From the NCBI GenBank assembly GCA_900555045.1, contig USJW01000078.1, positions 1-22,317 on the forward strand: DNA of 22,317 nt, read 5' to 3'. The stretch is from an uncultured Clostridium sp. (GTDB lineage: Bacteria > Bacillota > Clostridia > Lachnospirales > Lachnospiraceae). Shown here piece by piece: positions 22,279-22,317 of this stretch (positions are counted from its first letter, which is position 1; each line of letters begins with the position of its first letter). The position numbers and the translations under genes were made by a program. The notes under the pieces were generated by a model, which saw only the letters and a list, made by a program, of their open reading frames with translations, was not told the origin of the DNA and did no database searches.

Positions 22279-22317
22279 AAAAGGGCGGCCCGGTTGAGCC
22301 TTGCTGCTCCCCGGGCC
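22279..22317 (-). terminator. Hairpin at the window edge, possible terminator of an upstream gene
   Basis: On the minus strand GGCCCGG (22311-22317) pairs with CCGGGCC (22287-22293), with an inner GAGC/GCTC pairing, followed by GCCCTTTTG. The window ends at the stem, so the feature may be larger. It probably ends a transcript from outside the window. Confidence 0.4.

Noticed and set aside
22287..22317. Possible fragment of signal recognition particle RNA (minus-strand GGAGCAGCAAGGC resembles its helix 8)
   Set aside because: The characteristic GGAA tetraloop segment is missing and the window ends there; a simple hairpin explains it better.

Overview
The window looks like chromosome from a Gram-positive anaerobe of the Lachnospiraceae (Clostridium, Hungatella or Enterocloster type). 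Supporting signs are strong GGAGG-like ribosome binding sites, TTGACA/TATAAT promoters, an LPxTG surface protein, aromatic cell-wall-binding repeats, InlB-type and mucin-binding-type repeats, and a moderately high GC content in most genes. The family assignment is inference from protein style; no ribosomal marker is present. All eight genes lie on the minus strand, so transcription runs from high to low coordinates. No rRNA, tRNA, CRISPR array, insertion sequence or prophage gene was seen.

In transcription order the genes are: a small two-segment membrane protein of unknown function (22238-21741); a 1910-residue LPxTG-anchored repeat protein (21218-15486); IMP dehydrogenase guaB (15215-13761); a protein with two fused Nudix domains (13660-12644); a secreted D-Ala-D-Ala carboxypeptidase with cell-wall-binding repeats (12449-10830); a MATE-family exporter (10609-9209); a hybrid histidine kinase with two receiver domains (9056-6447); and a 2021-residue secreted polysaccharide lyase of family 8 (6158-93). 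Most genes have their own promoter and/or are separated by hairpins, so this is a row of single-gene units rather than one operon.

Three of the eight products are exported to the cell surface: the lyase, the carboxypeptidase and the LPxTG protein. The lyase and carboxypeptidase end in the same type of wall-binding module with a nearly identical terminal motif. The lyase and the LPxTG protein share short A-[TS]-x-S-N-[AG] motifs in their disordered segments. The hybrid kinase sits directly upstream of the lyase and may sense an external signal, but no partner regulator is encoded here.

The most notable observation is a run of 12 G residues in the lyase gene just after the signal-peptide codons. 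Loss or gain of one G gives a stop codon within about 50 bases, which makes the lyase a candidate phase-variable surface enzyme. Other points are a 13-bp repeated operator-like sequence flanking the lyase promoter, a 50-bp tandem duplication carrying TATAAT and a palindrome upstream of the carboxypeptidase, an 11-bp-spaced direct repeat over the -35 position of the LPxTG gene promoter, and a sharp drop in GC inside the LPxTG gene.
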